A stretch of DNA of 64,000 bases from Xanthomonas sp. DAR 34887 (GCF_041245805.1 NZ_CP162490.1:5273150-5337149); one strand, 5' to 3'. Positions 46,066-55,302 are shown, counted from the stretch's first letter. Notes: generated from the letters alone by a model not told the origin. Numbers and translations: made by a program.

Positions 46066-47700
46066 CTAGCCGCCAGGCCCATCGGCAGCCGGCGGTAGCG
46101 CCTGATGCAGGTCCAGCGCCAGGAAGTGGTGCACCACCGGCCGTTCCGGCCCGATGTGGTAGCGCAGCGCCGCGTGCTGCAGGTCGGCGTCGGCGTGCGA
46201 CACGCGTTGATGCTGGCGCAGGTGCTCGGCCCAGGATTCGACCAGGAACCATTCCATCACCCGCTCCGGCTCGTTGCTGTGCTCGGTGATGCCCCAAGCG
46301 TACGCGCCGTCGCGGCGCCGCTCTTGCGACAGTTCGCGCAAGGCGTGCAGGAACGGCGGCCGGTCGGAAGCGCGCACGCGATATTCGATCTGCACCATGA
46401 CCGGGCCGCGATCGTGCGCCACCGGCGCGTTGAGCAAGGGTTCGGGCCAATGGTTGGACGGCTGCAGGTCGGCCTCGCCCTTGGGCAGGCGCAGGCGATG
46501 GAACGCCAGCGCGACCAGCAGCAACGCGCCGGCACCGAGCAGCAGCGTGGCGGCGATGCCGAGCTGCGCGGCGATCAGGCCCCAGCCCAGGCTGCCGCCG
46601 GCCATCGCGCCGTTGAACACGGTCAGGTACACCGCCAGGCCGCGGCCGCGCACCCAGTTCGGCAGCACCGCCTGCGCCACGCCGTTGAGCGTGGTCAGCG
46701 CCACGATCCAGCCGACCCCGAGCACCAGCAGCAACAGCACCGCCAGCGCCTGCGACGGTGCGGCGGCCAGCGCCGCCATCACCGCCGCGGTCAGCACCGC
46801 GGCCAGCAGTACCAACCCGTCGGCGTCCAGGCGCTTGCGCAACTGCGGCAGCATGATCGCGCCGAGGATCGCGCCGACCCCGACCGCGCCGAGCAGCACA
46901 CCGTAGAACCCGGCGCTGCCGCCGAGCATGCGCCGCGCCACCAGCGGCAGCAGCGCCCACACCGAACTGGCGAACACGAAGAACACCGCCGCACGCAGCA
47001 GCACCACGTGCAGCTCGCGGCTGGCGCGGGCGTAGCGCAGGCCGGCGCGGAAGGCGCCGAAGAACTGCTCGGACAGGCCGCTGTCGGCGGCCTTGGCGCG
47101 CGGCCACCACAGCAGCGCCGCAACCACGAACACGTAGCTGAGCACGTCGCTGGCGTACGCGGCGGCCGCGCCCAGGCTGGCCAGCAGCAGGCCGCCGCCG
47201 GCCGGGCCCAGCGCGCGGGCGATATTGATGCCCAGCGAGTTCAGCGCCACCGCGTTCTTCAGATCCGCGCGCGGCACCAGCTCGGGCACGATCGCCTGCC
47301 AGGTCGGTCCCATCAGCGCGCTGCCGATGCCGCCGACGAAGGTCAGCGCGATCAGGGATTCGACGGTGAGCGCGCCGGTCTTGGACAGCAGCAACAGGCT
47401 GCCGCTCACGCAGGCCAGCAACACCTGCACGCAGATCAGGAAGCGGCGCCGGTCGAGAATGTCCGACAGCACCCCGGCGGGAATCGCCAGCAGGAATACC
47501 GGCAGCGTCGCCGCGGTCTGCATCAGCGCCACCGCGGCCGGATTGTTGGACAGGTCGGTGACCAGCCAGGAACTGGCCACGTCGCGCATGAAGCTGCCGA
47601 CGTTGCCGAGGACGGTGGCCGCCCACAGCACCGCGAACACGCGATGCCGCAGCGGGGCGAAGCTGCCGGTGGCCGGCGCGGGGGCGGTGGACTCAGCCAT
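46066..47700 (-). CDS. MFS exporter with C-terminal ABM-like domain
   Basis: A 544-residue protein with about 12 membrane helices (residues about 20-400) of the EntS/MFS_3 type, including GVLSDILDRRRFL, the conserved MFS loop between helices 2 and 3. After the last helix, residues about 425-530 form a small soluble domain (VQIEYRVRASDRPPFLHALR, EWFLVESWAEHLRQHQRVSH) that resembles the antibiotic-biosynthesis monooxygenase fold seen in this MFS group. The ATG at 47700 overlaps the DoxX stop by eight bases (ATGGCTGA). Likely role: export of a small molecule. Confidence 0.9.
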   Translation of the reverse strand: MAESTAPAPATGSFAPLRHRVFAVLWAATVLGNVGSFMRDVASSWLVTDLSNNPAAVALMQTAATLPVFLLAIPAGVLSDILDRRRFLICVQVLLACVSGSLLLLSKTGALTVESLIALTFVGGIGSALMGPTWQAIVPELVPRADLKNAVALNSLGINIARALGPAGGGLLLASLGAAAAYASDVLSYVFVVAALLWWPRAKAADSGLSEQFFGAFRAGLRYARASRELHVVLLRAAVFFVFASSVWALLPLVARRMLGGSAGFYGVLLGAVGVGAILGAIMLPQLRKRLDADGLVLLAAVLTAAVMAALAAAPSQALAVLLLLVLGVGWIVALTTLNGVAQAVLPNWVRGRGLAVYLTVFNGAMAGGSLGWGLIAAQLGIAATLLLGAGALLLVALAFHRLRLPKGEADLQPSNHWPEPLLNAPVAHDRGPVMVQIEYRVRASDRPPFLHALRELSQERRRDGAYAWGITEHSNEPERVMEWFLVESWAEHLRQHQRVSHADADLQHAALRYHIGPERPVVHHFLALDLHQALPPAADGPGG

Positions 47701-48112
47701 GCGCACGCTCGCGCAGGTCGTGCCAGGCCACCAGCACGAAGCCGCCGACCAGGCCCAGGTGTTCGTAGAACGCGTTCATCGCCGCGAAACGTTGCATGCC
47801 GCTCATCTCCCAATAGCGGTTGGCCACGCACGCGGCCACCAGGGTGAAACCGGCCAGGGCCAGTGCGCCCAGCCAACGATACGCGCCGCTGAGAATCAGC
47901 AGCGACGCGCCCAGTTCCAGCGCGATCACCGCCGCCGCCAACGGCGCGGCCGGCGCCATGCCGAAGTGCACCATCTCCGCCACCGCGCCATCGAAGGCGA
48001 AGGCCTTGACCAGTCCGCCTTGCAGATAGGCCGCGCACAGGCCGAGCAGCGCCAGCCAGCGCAGCCAGGCCGGCGTCAGGCGCGTGGCGGCCGAACGGGT
48101 CGCCTCATGCAT
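47693..48112 (-). CDS. DoxX-family membrane protein
   Basis: A 139-residue protein with four predicted membrane helices (WLALLGLCAAYLQGGLVKAF, AAVIALELGASLLIL, LGALALAGFTLVAACVAN, LGLVGGFVLVAW). The YLQGGLVKAF and ELGASLLIL segments are DoxX-like. DoxX proteins are often associated with quinone or oxidative redox steps. It overlaps the MFS gene and follows the amidohydrolase gene by 84 bp, so the three are probably cotranscribed. The exact function is unknown. Confidence 0.85.
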   Translation of the reverse strand: MHEATRSAATRLTPAWLRWLALLGLCAAYLQGGLVKAFAFDGAVAEMVHFGMAPAAPLAAAVIALELGASLLILSGAYRWLGALALAGFTLVAACVANRYWEMSGMQRFAAMNAFYEHLGLVGGFVLVAWHDLRERAHG

Positions 48113-48196
48113 GGCGCACGCTCCGTGCGATGCCGGCGGCAGGCGCCACGTTCCGCGCGCCGACGTCGGCCTGCGCGCCGATCGCGCGCGTCCGGT

Positions 48197-50089
48197 TCAT
48201 ACCGCCCAGCACGCGCAACCCAGCGCGCCCCAGAAGCTCTTCAGGTCGGCGATCGGCAGCTGGCTGCTCCACGCGGTGGCGTGCTGGTGCCCATGGATCG
48301 TGCAGTCGTGGGCGCAGCCGCAACCGGCCGCGCTCTGTTGCGCCAGCGCCGCCTTCGGCGCCTCGCCCCATGCGCCGTAGCCGCGGAAGCTGCGCGCCGG
48401 CGACCAGTCCGGCAGTACCGGCGGCGGTGGCGCTTCGTCATATTCGGCGAACGCGCCACTGGCCCACACCACCTTGCCGCCGACCATGGTCAGCAGCGCG
48501 GTGGTGTCGGCGATGTCGCTTTCGGCGCAGCCGAAGTAGTCGCGGTCCGGCACCACCAGATCGGCGAACTGGCCGGCCTGGATGCGGCCCTTCTTGCCTT
48601 CCTCGTTGCTGAACCAGGTGACGTGTTCGGTCCACATGCGCAACGCGGTTTCGCGGTCCACGCAATTGCGCTGCGGATACAGGCGCAGGCCGCCAACGGT
48701 GCGCCCGGTCACCAGCCACGCCAGCGACACCCACGGATTGTACGACGCGACGCGGGTGGCGTCGGTGCCGGCCGAGACCTTGACTCCCTTCTCCAGCATG
48801 CGCTTGACCGGCGGCGTGGCCTGCGCCGCGCCCATGCCGTAGCGCTCGACGAAATACTCGCCCTGGTAGGCCATGCGGTGCTGCACCGCGATGCCGCCGC
48901 CGAGCGCGGCGATGCGATCGATGGATTGCTCGGAAATGGTTTCGGCATGGTCGAAGAACCAGTGCAGCCCCTGCAACGGGATCTCCCGGTCCACGCGCTC
49001 GAACACGTCCAGCGCGCGGCTGATGGTCTCGTCGTAGGTCGCATGCAGGCGCCACGGCCAGCGGTTCTGCGCCAGGATCCGCACCACGTCTTCCAGCTCG
49101 TTTTCCATCTGCGGCGGCATGTCCGGGCGCGGCTGGCGGAAGTCCTCGAAGTCGGCAGCGGAGAACACCAGCATCTCGCCAGCGCCGTTGTGGCGGAAGT
49201 AGTCGTCGCCCTGCTGGTAGCGCGAGCTGGCGGTCCAGTGCAGGAAGTCGTCCTTCTCCTGCTGCGGTTTCTGGGTGAACAGGTTGTAGGCCAGGCGAAG
49301 GGTCAGCTGGCCGGCGTCGGCCAGTTCCTGGATCACCTTGTAGTCGTCGGGGTAGTTCTGGAAACCGCCGCCGGCATCGATCGCGCCGGTGACGCCGAGC
49401 CGGTTCAATTCGCGCATGAATTGCCGGGTGGAATTGACCTGGTATTCGTAGGGCAGCTTCGGGCCCTTGGCCAGCGTGGCGTACAGGATCGACGCGTTCG
49501 GCTTGGCCAGCAGCAGTCCGCTGGGATTGCCGTCGGCGTCGCGCACGATCTCCCCGCCCGGCGGCGCCGGCGTGTCCTTGCCATAGCCCACCGCACGCAG
49601 CGCGGCGGCATTGAGCAGCGCGCGGTCGTACAGGTGCAGCAGGAACACCGGCGTGTCCGGCGCCACCGCATTGAGTTCGGCGATGGTCGGCAGGCGCTTT
49701 TCGGCGAACTGGTGCTCGCTGAAGCCGCCGACCACGCGCACCCACTGCGGCGTCGGGGTGATCGCCACCTGCCGGCGCAGCATGTCCATCGCGTCGGCGA
49801 GGCTGCGCACGCCGTCCCAGCGCAGTTCCAGGTTGTAGTTGAGGCCGCCGCGGATCAGGTGCAGGTGGTTGTCGGTCAGGCCCGGCAGCACGCAGCGGCC
49901 GTGCAGGTCGATGCGCCGGGTGTGCGCGCCGGCCAGCGGCAGGATCTCCTCGTCGCTGCCGACCTGCAGGAAGCGGCCGTCCTTGATCGCCACCGCCGCG
50001 GCGCTGGGACGCGCGCGGTCCAGGGTGGTGAAGCGGCCGTGGTGCAGGATCAGGTCCGGCGCGGCGTCGGTCGCATGCGGCTCAGCCAT
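48197..50089 (-). CDS. Amidohydrolase (YtcJ-like) with a Cys/His-rich C-terminal tail
   Basis: A 630-residue metal-dependent hydrolase of the amidohydrolase_3/YtcJ type. VLPGLTDNHLHLIRGG carries the first two metal histidines, LHWFFDHAETIS and AVQHRMAYQ carry further ligands, and VKVSAGTDATRV gives the late aspartate. No signal peptide is obvious. Residues about 590-603, CGCAHDCTIHGHQH, form an unusual tail with three Cys and three His that could bind a metal. It overlaps the XapX gene by eight bases and lies in a long leftward gene series. The substrate is unknown. Confidence 0.88.
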   Translation of the reverse strand: MAEPHATDAAPDLILHHGRFTTLDRARPSAAAVAIKDGRFLQVGSDEEILPLAGAHTRRIDLHGRCVLPGLTDNHLHLIRGGLNYNLELRWDGVRSLADAMDMLRRQVAITPTPQWVRVVGGFSEHQFAEKRLPTIAELNAVAPDTPVFLLHLYDRALLNAAALRAVGYGKDTPAPPGGEIVRDADGNPSGLLLAKPNASILYATLAKGPKLPYEYQVNSTRQFMRELNRLGVTGAIDAGGGFQNYPDDYKVIQELADAGQLTLRLAYNLFTQKPQQEKDDFLHWTASSRYQQGDDYFRHNGAGEMLVFSAADFEDFRQPRPDMPPQMENELEDVVRILAQNRWPWRLHATYDETISRALDVFERVDREIPLQGLHWFFDHAETISEQSIDRIAALGGGIAVQHRMAYQGEYFVERYGMGAAQATPPVKRMLEKGVKVSAGTDATRVASYNPWVSLAWLVTGRTVGGLRLYPQRNCVDRETALRMWTEHVTWFSNEEGKKGRIQAGQFADLVVPDRDYFGCAESDIADTTALLTMVGGKVVWASGAFAEYDEAPPPPVLPDWSPARSFRGYGAWGEAPKAALAQQSAAGCGCAHDCTIHGHQHATAWSSQLPIADLKSFWGALGCACWAV

Positions 50090-50363
50090 TGTCGTGTTCT
50101 CCCCGTTCCGCTTGCGCCGGCGTGCGCGTGCGCTGCGGCAGTTCGCCGAACACGTGCGGCTTGACCTGGTGGTGGAACCACGAGGTCGGTTGCGCGTCGC
50201 TGCGCAGCAGCCGCTGCACCAGCGGCGGCAACTGCTCGCCGAGCAGGATGCCGAGCAGGCCCACCAGCGCGATCACCGGCGGCGCCGGCGAACGCACCTT
50301 GAACAGCGCATAGATCACCCCGACCAGCAGGCCCAGGCCCAGGGACACCAGATAGGTCTTCAT
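50082..50363 (-). CDS. XapX-domain membrane protein (DUF1427)
   Basis: A 93-residue protein whose first 60 residues (MKTYLVSLGLGLLVGVIY, then SPAPPVIALVGLLGILLGEQ) match the XapX domain with two membrane helices. A C-terminal polar segment follows. The ATG at 50363 gives the conserved start; an upstream ATG at 50387 overlaps the hydrolase gene. It lies 13 bp after the isochorismatase-family gene and overlaps the amidohydrolase start, as in related gene clusters of many proteobacteria. Confidence 0.85.
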   Translation of the reverse strand: MKTYLVSLGLGLLVGVIYALFKVRSPAPPVIALVGLLGILLGEQLPPLVQRLLRSDAQPTSWFHHQVKPHVFGELPQRTRTPAQAERGEHDNG

Positions 50364-50376
50364 CGGCGCGCTCCGC

Positions 50377-51030
50377 TCAGCCTTCATGGGCGCCGAACAT
50401 GGTCCGGGCATAGACGATGCCCAGGCCGTAGGCGCCGCCGTACTTGCGCGCCACCTCGGTGGTGCTGGCGTAGGTGTCGCTGCGCGCCCAGTCGCGCTGC
50501 AGTTCCAGCAGGTACTGCAGCGCGGTCATCGGCCGGCCGCCGGCCTGCACGATGCGCTCGATGGCGCGGTTGTGCGCCTCGGCCGACACGTCGCCGCAGG
50601 CGTCGGCGATCACATAGACCTCGAAGCCCTGGTCCAGCGCCGACAGCGCCGGGCCGACGATGCACACGCTGGTCCACAGCCCGGCCAGCACGATCCGCGG
50701 CTTGCCGATCTCGTTGACGCGCTGGATCACCGCGGCGTCTTCCCAGGTGTTCATCGAGGTGCGGTCGAGCAGCGCCTGGCCCGGGAACGGCGCCACCACT
50801 TCCTCGAACATCGGTCCGGAGAAGCTCTTCTCCGCCACCGTGGTCAGGATCGCCGGCACGCCGAAGCTGGCCGCGGCGTTGGCCACCAACGCCGCGTTGG
50901 TGCGCAGCGCGCTCGCGTCGATCGAGTGCGTGGCGAAGGCCATCTGCGACTGGAAGTCGATCATGATCAGGGTGTGATCGCCCGGGGACAGCAGCGAGGC
51001 GCCCGGAACGGGCAGAGCGGCGAGCGGCAT
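50377..51030 (-). CDS. Isochorismatase-family cysteine hydrolase (YcaC-like)
   Basis: A 217-residue enzyme. The catalytic aspartate is Asp25 in LIMIDFQSQM and the nucleophilic cysteine is Cys123 in GLWTSVCIVGPAL. The C-terminal LLELQRDWARSDTY is typical of the YcaC group. The ATG at 51030 is chosen over an upstream in-frame start lacking family similarity. A 30-40 bp motif shared with the upstream region of the glyoxalase-like gene lies about 50 bp before it. With XapX and the amidohydrolase it probably forms a unit for breakdown of an unknown compound. Confidence 0.9.
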   Translation of the reverse strand: MPLAALPVPGASLLSPGDHTLIMIDFQSQMAFATHSIDASALRTNAALVANAAASFGVPAILTTVAEKSFSGPMFEEVVAPFPGQALLDRTSMNTWEDAAVIQRVNEIGKPRIVLAGLWTSVCIVGPALSALDQGFEVYVIADACGDVSAEAHNRAIERIVQAGGRPMTALQYLLELQRDWARSDTYASTTEVARKYGGAYGLGIVYARTMFGAHEG

Positions 51031-51077
51031 GGCGAGATCCTGGTGTGCGGGGGAAAGCGCGATGCTGGCGCGTGCTG

Positions 51078-51116
51078 GCGGCGGCGTCTTGGAGATTCGT
51101 GTCGCGTTGCGCGCCA
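51078..51116 (-). promoter_or_regulatory. Upstream element shared with the glyoxalase-like gene (copy A)
   Basis: The segment with core GTCTTGGAGATTCG and GCGTTGCGC on the plus strand lies about 50 bp before the isochorismatase-family start. It matches a segment at 53588-53624 at most positions, including the purine/pyrimidine layout around the core. Similarity extends left into ATGCTG and GCGGCG. It may be a binding site for a common regulator or part of a duplicated promoter. Confidence 0.55.
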
Positions 51117-51144
51117 AATGCAGGGCCGCTGCCGCAGCGCACGG

Positions 51145-52557
51145 CTACCAGGCCCAGCGCAATTCCGCGCCGACATAGTCGCTGTCGCGTGCGCCGGCCT
51201 GGCGCAGCGCGCTGCCCACGTCGTAGCGCACCGCTTCCAGCGCCGCGACGAGCTGCGGCGACAACGGACGCTGCAACCGCAGCTGGGTATAGCGGCCGGT
51301 CCAGCGCCCGCCATGGCCGGCGGTGCCGGCCACCGGCGCGGCGGGCTGCAGGTACACCGCATCGGCGGTGCTCTGCCGCCACAGCAGGCCCACGCCCAGC
51401 GTCGCGGTCAGCGATGGCGCGGCCTGCCACTGCAGCGTCGGCTTGACGTGCAGCAGATTGCTGTAGCCGGTGTAGCCGGCGAGCGCGAAGTAGTAGCCGT
51501 TCGGGAACAGCGGATTGAACGTGCCCACACGGCCGTCGCCGGCGTGCGCATCGCCGGATGCGGCATCCAGCTGCAGTCCCAGCCGCGGCTGCACGGCGAA
51601 CCCGCGCAACGTGTAGCCGCTGCGCGCGCCGAACGCCCAGGCCCGGATCGCCTGCCGACCCACGCTGCCGCGCTGCGCCATCGCTTCCAGGTCCCAGTCC
51701 ACGCCGCTGGCCGCACCGGCGAAACGCAGATCGAACACGTGCCGGCGCTCGCGGCCGCCGCCATCCAGATAATGCGCCTGGTCGCGCGCGTACAGCGCGT
51801 AGTAGGCCGACAGTTCGTTGTCGCCGACCACCTTGCGCTCGGCACGCAGCGTGCTGAAGCGCACGCGGCGGCTGGAACTGTCGTCGAAGGCGCGCGCGTC
51901 GGCGTACTGCACCGGCTGGCTGAGGAAACCGAGCACGCGCCAGCGCGCGGTTTCCCAATCGGCCCACACCGCATCGAACGATTGACGCACATTGGGGCCG
52001 TCGCGCGAGGACACGAAGCGTTGCAGGTCGAAGGCGAAATCCTGGCGCCCCACGCGCGCCTTGAAGGTGCCGGCGGCGAAGGCATGCTGGTAGGCGACGA
52101 AGGCCAGGCGCAGGTCGAGCCGGTTCTGGTCCGCGCCCGAATGCACGCGCTTGGCATAGGCGCGTACGTCCTCCAGTTGCGCGAACGCCTGCCATGCCCT
52201 GTCCAGGCGCAGGTCGGCGTGCAGCTGCATGCGCTGCAGCAGGTAGGCATCGGCCGCGCCGCCGGTGCCCAGGCCCGGGGCATCGTTCGACTCGAAACGC
52301 TCGCGCAGGTTGGCGCCGAACGACAGGTAGCGTTGCGGGTCGTCGGCGTCCAACGGCAGGTACTTCAAGCGGTCCAGCGGCGTTTGCCGCAGCGCCGGAT
52401 CGGCCAGCGCCGACCAGTCTTCCTGCCAGCGATTGGTGCTAGGCGCCGGTCGCGTCGGCAGCGCAGCTGGCTGCGGCGCTTGATCCGCGGCGCACACCGG
52501 TGCCGAGATCGCGAACGTGCAGACCAGCACCAGCGCCACCGTCGCGCCGTATCGCAT
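51145..52557 (-). CDS. Alginate-export-type outer-membrane porin
   Basis: A 470-residue protein with a signal peptide (VALVLVCTFAISAPVCA). The mature part has alternating hydrophobic strands with aromatic ends (YLSFGANLRERFES, RLDLRLAFVAYQHAF, YTGYSNLLHVKPTLQWQ) and ends in an aromatic-rich strand (AELRWAW), as in AlgE-like outer-membrane barrels. The motif around RVGRQDFAFDLQRF is typical of the alginate-export family. It probably lets a sugar acid or aromatic compound through the outer membrane. It lies 26 bp after the glyoxalase-like gene. Confidence 0.8.
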   Translation of the reverse strand: MRYGATVALVLVCTFAISAPVCAADQAPQPAALPTRPAPSTNRWQEDWSALADPALRQTPLDRLKYLPLDADDPQRYLSFGANLRERFESNDAPGLGTGGAADAYLLQRMQLHADLRLDRAWQAFAQLEDVRAYAKRVHSGADQNRLDLRLAFVAYQHAFAAGTFKARVGRQDFAFDLQRFVSSRDGPNVRQSFDAVWADWETARWRVLGFLSQPVQYADARAFDDSSSRRVRFSTLRAERKVVGDNELSAYYALYARDQAHYLDGGGRERRHVFDLRFAGAASGVDWDLEAMAQRGSVGRQAIRAWAFGARSGYTLRGFAVQPRLGLQLDAASGDAHAGDGRVGTFNPLFPNGYYFALAGYTGYSNLLHVKPTLQWQAAPSLTATLGVGLLWRQSTADAVYLQPAAPVAGTAGHGGRWTGRYTQLRLQRPLSPQLVAALEAVRYDVGSALRQAGARDSDYVGAELRWAW

Positions 52558-52583
52558 GCGCCGTTCGCCGCGCGTATCCCGGC

Positions 52584-53498
52584 TCAATGCGCCAGCGGGC
52601 CATGGATCTCGGCGACGTAGCCGCCGGGGAATTCCACCACCGCGCTGCGCCGGTCCTGCGCGGCGAACGGCGCCACCAGCACCTGCACGCCGGCCGCCTT
52701 GGCCTTGTCCAGCGTCTGCTGCAGGTCCTCGACTTCGTAACCGGTGGTGTCGCGGCCGTACGGATACGGCAGGTGCCCGTCGCTGACCGCCACCGTGGTC
52801 TTGCCGAAATCCGAGAGCAGGCGGATGCGCCGGTAGTGTTCGCCCGGGCGGCCGATCTCCTGCCCCGGCGCCTGCCGTGCATCTTCCACCAGCTTGCCGT
52901 GGGAGAAGGCGAGGAAACTGCGCACGAAGGCATCGGCGCGGTCCGGCGACAGGTACACGCGGTTCTCCGGCAACGTGCGGAATGCCGCGTACGACGGCTT
53001 CGTGGTGTGCCAGTACAGCTGCGTGTTGACGCCGCCGGGCCACTGCACCACCGCATCGCGACCGATCGGATCGGGGAACGGCGCGACCAGCACATCGGCG
53101 CCCGCGGCGCGCGCCGCGGCAACCGCCTGATCCATGTCGCGCACCAGCAGGCCGTTGCGCTCGGCACCGAACGGGTACGGGATCGGCGTGGTGAAGCCGA
53201 ACAGCGAGACCGTGCCGACCGGCGTCTGCAAGAGTTGCGAGGTGGTGCTGCTCGGGGTCGGCGTCACCGTCGCCACCACCTGGCGCGTGCTGCTGCCGCC
53301 GAAGGTGGCCAGGAAGCTGGCGACGAAGCGGTCCACGTCGGCCGGCGCCACGTACACGTGGGTGGTGTCGTACTGCGGGGCGACCGCGACCGGCGGCGTG
53401 GCCGCGGCGTGCGGCGCAGCCACGGCGACGAATGCGGTCAGCGAGGACATGCCGAGCGACAGCGCGGCGGCGGCGAGTTTCAGGCGCATGCGGAACAT
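52584..53498 (-). CDS. Exported glyoxalase/VOC-like protein with two repeats
   Basis: A 304-residue protein with a signal peptide (RLKLAAAALSLGMSSLTAFVAVA). Two similar halves each show a glyoxalase/VOC-like layout: VYVAPADVDRFVASFLATFGG then NTQLYWHT, and VYLSPDRADAFVRSFLAF then GYVAEIHG. The paired sections VLVAPF in both halves show the repeat. Export of a VOC protein is unusual. The start at 53498 was chosen; 53489 is also possible. It is the first gene of a unit that continues with the porin. Confidence 0.75.
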   Translation of the reverse strand: MFRMRLKLAAAALSLGMSSLTAFVAVAAPHAAATPPVAVAPQYDTTHVYVAPADVDRFVASFLATFGGSSTRQVVATVTPTPSSTTSQLLQTPVGTVSLFGFTTPIPYPFGAERNGLLVRDMDQAVAAARAAGADVLVAPFPDPIGRDAVVQWPGGVNTQLYWHTTKPSYAAFRTLPENRVYLSPDRADAFVRSFLAFSHGKLVEDARQAPGQEIGRPGEHYRRIRLLSDFGKTTVAVSDGHLPYPYGRDTTGYEVEDLQQTLDKAKAAGVQVLVAPFAAQDRRSAVVEFPGGYVAEIHGPLAH

Positions 53499-53587
53499 CC
53501 TCGACTTGCGGCGAACACCGGCACCGCACGACGGCACCGGCAACCGGCACCCGATGCGCCGGCGTTCGCATGCTGCGCCGCGTGGCG

Positions 53588-53624
53588 GCGGCGGTCTTGG
53601 AAATTCGCGCGGTGTTGCGCCGCC
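53588..53624 (-). promoter_or_regulatory. Upstream element shared with the isochorismatase-family gene (copy B)
   Basis: The core GTCTTGGAAATTCG and GTGTTGCGC on the plus strand lies about 95 bp before the glyoxalase-like start. It parallels the element at 51078-51116. The position between the DUF4832 gene stop and the glyoxalase start suits a promoter site. Confidence 0.55.
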
Positions 53625-53643
53625 GGCGCGCGGCGCCGATCGC

Positions 53644-55089
53644 TCAGAGCACCTGGACCTGGCCCAGCGGCAGGCGCCGCTCGCTGTCCTGGCCGTCGTT
53701 CTGCGGCGCGATATGGCGGCGGCCCGGTGCGTCGTCGGCCAGCGCCAGGCGCAGCGCGTAACTGCCCGCCGGCAGCGACGCGGGGACGGTGAAGCTGGCG
53801 CTGCGGCTGAGCGTGGCGCCGGGCATGACCTCGTTGAGCGCGACGCCGGCCACGCTGGCGCGCGCACGGGTACTGCCGTCGGCCGCTACCCAATGCAGCT
53901 CCACGTGATAGCCCTGGTACAGCGGTGCCGAGCCCTGGTTGCTCATGTCCAGTCGCAGGGTGGCCTGCTGGCCGCGCGTCTGCGTGTCCGGCCAGCTCAC
54001 CTTGGCGACCGCCAGGCGGTAGCCCAGATCGCGCTTGATCTCGCCGAGCTTGGCGGCGTTGCCGCTGGTTTCGTGCGCGCCGGCCGGGCCGAGAAAGCTG
54101 AAGTGGTAGTCGCGCAACAGCTTGCGGATGTCGGCGGTGCGGTTGATCCAGGTGCTCTTCTGGTTGGCATTGGGGCTCTCGCCGCTGATCGGGCTCACCA
54201 TCCAGTTCTGGCGCGCGGCGGGCACTTCGTTGCTCAGGCCGTACTCCAGGTTCCACCAGCCATCGTCGCTGCAACTGGGCATGGCCGGACTGAAGGCGGC
54301 GCAGCTGGCGGTGAAGGAGGGGAAGTAGTCCTCGTGGAAGCCGAACATCGCCGATCCCACATCGGACTGGCGCGCGTAGCGGGTCTGCAGCGGCGTGCGG
54401 GTGAACGCGGCGACGTAGGCGTCGCGGATCAGCGCGCGCGTCTGCGCGTTCGGCTGCAGGTCCTCGCAGCCGCTGGTATGCCATTCGCCCCAGAAGCCGA
54501 GCAGCCCCACCTGGACCGCGGTGATGCGCGGATCGCCGTCGTAGCGCGCGGCCAGCGCCGCGACGAACTGGCGCATCTGCTCGCGCGCGTTGGCGTTGTT
54601 GTAGTCCAGGCTGCGGACCGGCCCGTCGCCATCGCAACTGGCGCGCACCGCGAACGGAATGGACAGCGGTGCCTGTTCGAGGAACTTGGGGTAGTCGCGC
54701 TCGTTCTCGCCACCGGTGTAGTGCGCATCGATCCGGCTGCCGGCGCTGTCCGGGTAGTCGGCGACCGGGCGCAGCACGAAGGTGGCGAGCGGATCGTCGT
54801 TGAGGATGGGTTGCAGGTAGTGGGTCTCGACTGCCTGCCAATCGAAGACCTGGTCGGCGGTCTCGATCATCCGCCACGGCAGATACACGTGATAGATGTG
54901 CGCGCCGTGGAAGTTGTCCACCCCGCCATCGGCGGCGTAGGAACTGCCCCACAGCATGAACCCGCGATGCGGATTGTCGAACTCCTGGGTGGACACGGCC
55001 GGCGTCAGCGAACCGGCCTGCGCACACGTGGCGCTGAGCAGGCAGGCGATGGCGAGGGACAGGCGTCGGGAAGCGGAACGTGGCGACAT
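53644..55089 (-). CDS. Secreted DUF4832/DUF4874-type protein (glycosidase-like fold)
   Basis: A 481-residue protein with a signal peptide (RLSLAIACLLSATCAQA). Residues about 25-390 have a TIM-barrel-like sequence: NPHRGFMLWGSS, TFVLRPVADYP, VQVGLLGFWGEWHTSG (a possible catalytic glutamate) and SAMFGFHEDYF. The C-terminal 100 residues are a beta-sandwich-like domain with LDMSNQGSAPLY. The combination fits DUF4832 plus a DUF4874-type domain, often found in polysaccharide-related proteins. The substrate is unknown. The ATG at 55089 starts before the signal. Confidence 0.8.
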   Translation of the reverse strand: MSPRSASRRLSLAIACLLSATCAQAGSLTPAVSTQEFDNPHRGFMLWGSSYAADGGVDNFHGAHIYHVYLPWRMIETADQVFDWQAVETHYLQPILNDDPLATFVLRPVADYPDSAGSRIDAHYTGGENERDYPKFLEQAPLSIPFAVRASCDGDGPVRSLDYNNANAREQMRQFVAALAARYDGDPRITAVQVGLLGFWGEWHTSGCEDLQPNAQTRALIRDAYVAAFTRTPLQTRYARQSDVGSAMFGFHEDYFPSFTASCAAFSPAMPSCSDDGWWNLEYGLSNEVPAARQNWMVSPISGESPNANQKSTWINRTADIRKLLRDYHFSFLGPAGAHETSGNAAKLGEIKRDLGYRLAVAKVSWPDTQTRGQQATLRLDMSNQGSAPLYQGYHVELHWVAADGSTRARASVAGVALNEVMPGATLSRSASFTVPASLPAGSYALRLALADDAPGRRHIAPQNDGQDSERRLPLGQVQVL

Positions 55090-55302
55090 GGGGCGACCTC
55101 TGCGTTTATGAAGGTGTGTCGGAGACGTTGCGAGGCAACGGACATCGCGGTTCGGTCGCCGCCGTGGCAATCGAATCGGCGTCGGGCGGCGATGGCGTTC
55201 GGTCGCACCGCGGTGCGGTTCTAAAAGGTCCTACGGCGCTTGCGGCAGCGCGTTGCCTCTCAGGAGAGCACGTGCGATGCGACGAAACGAGCCTATTTTA
55301 AG

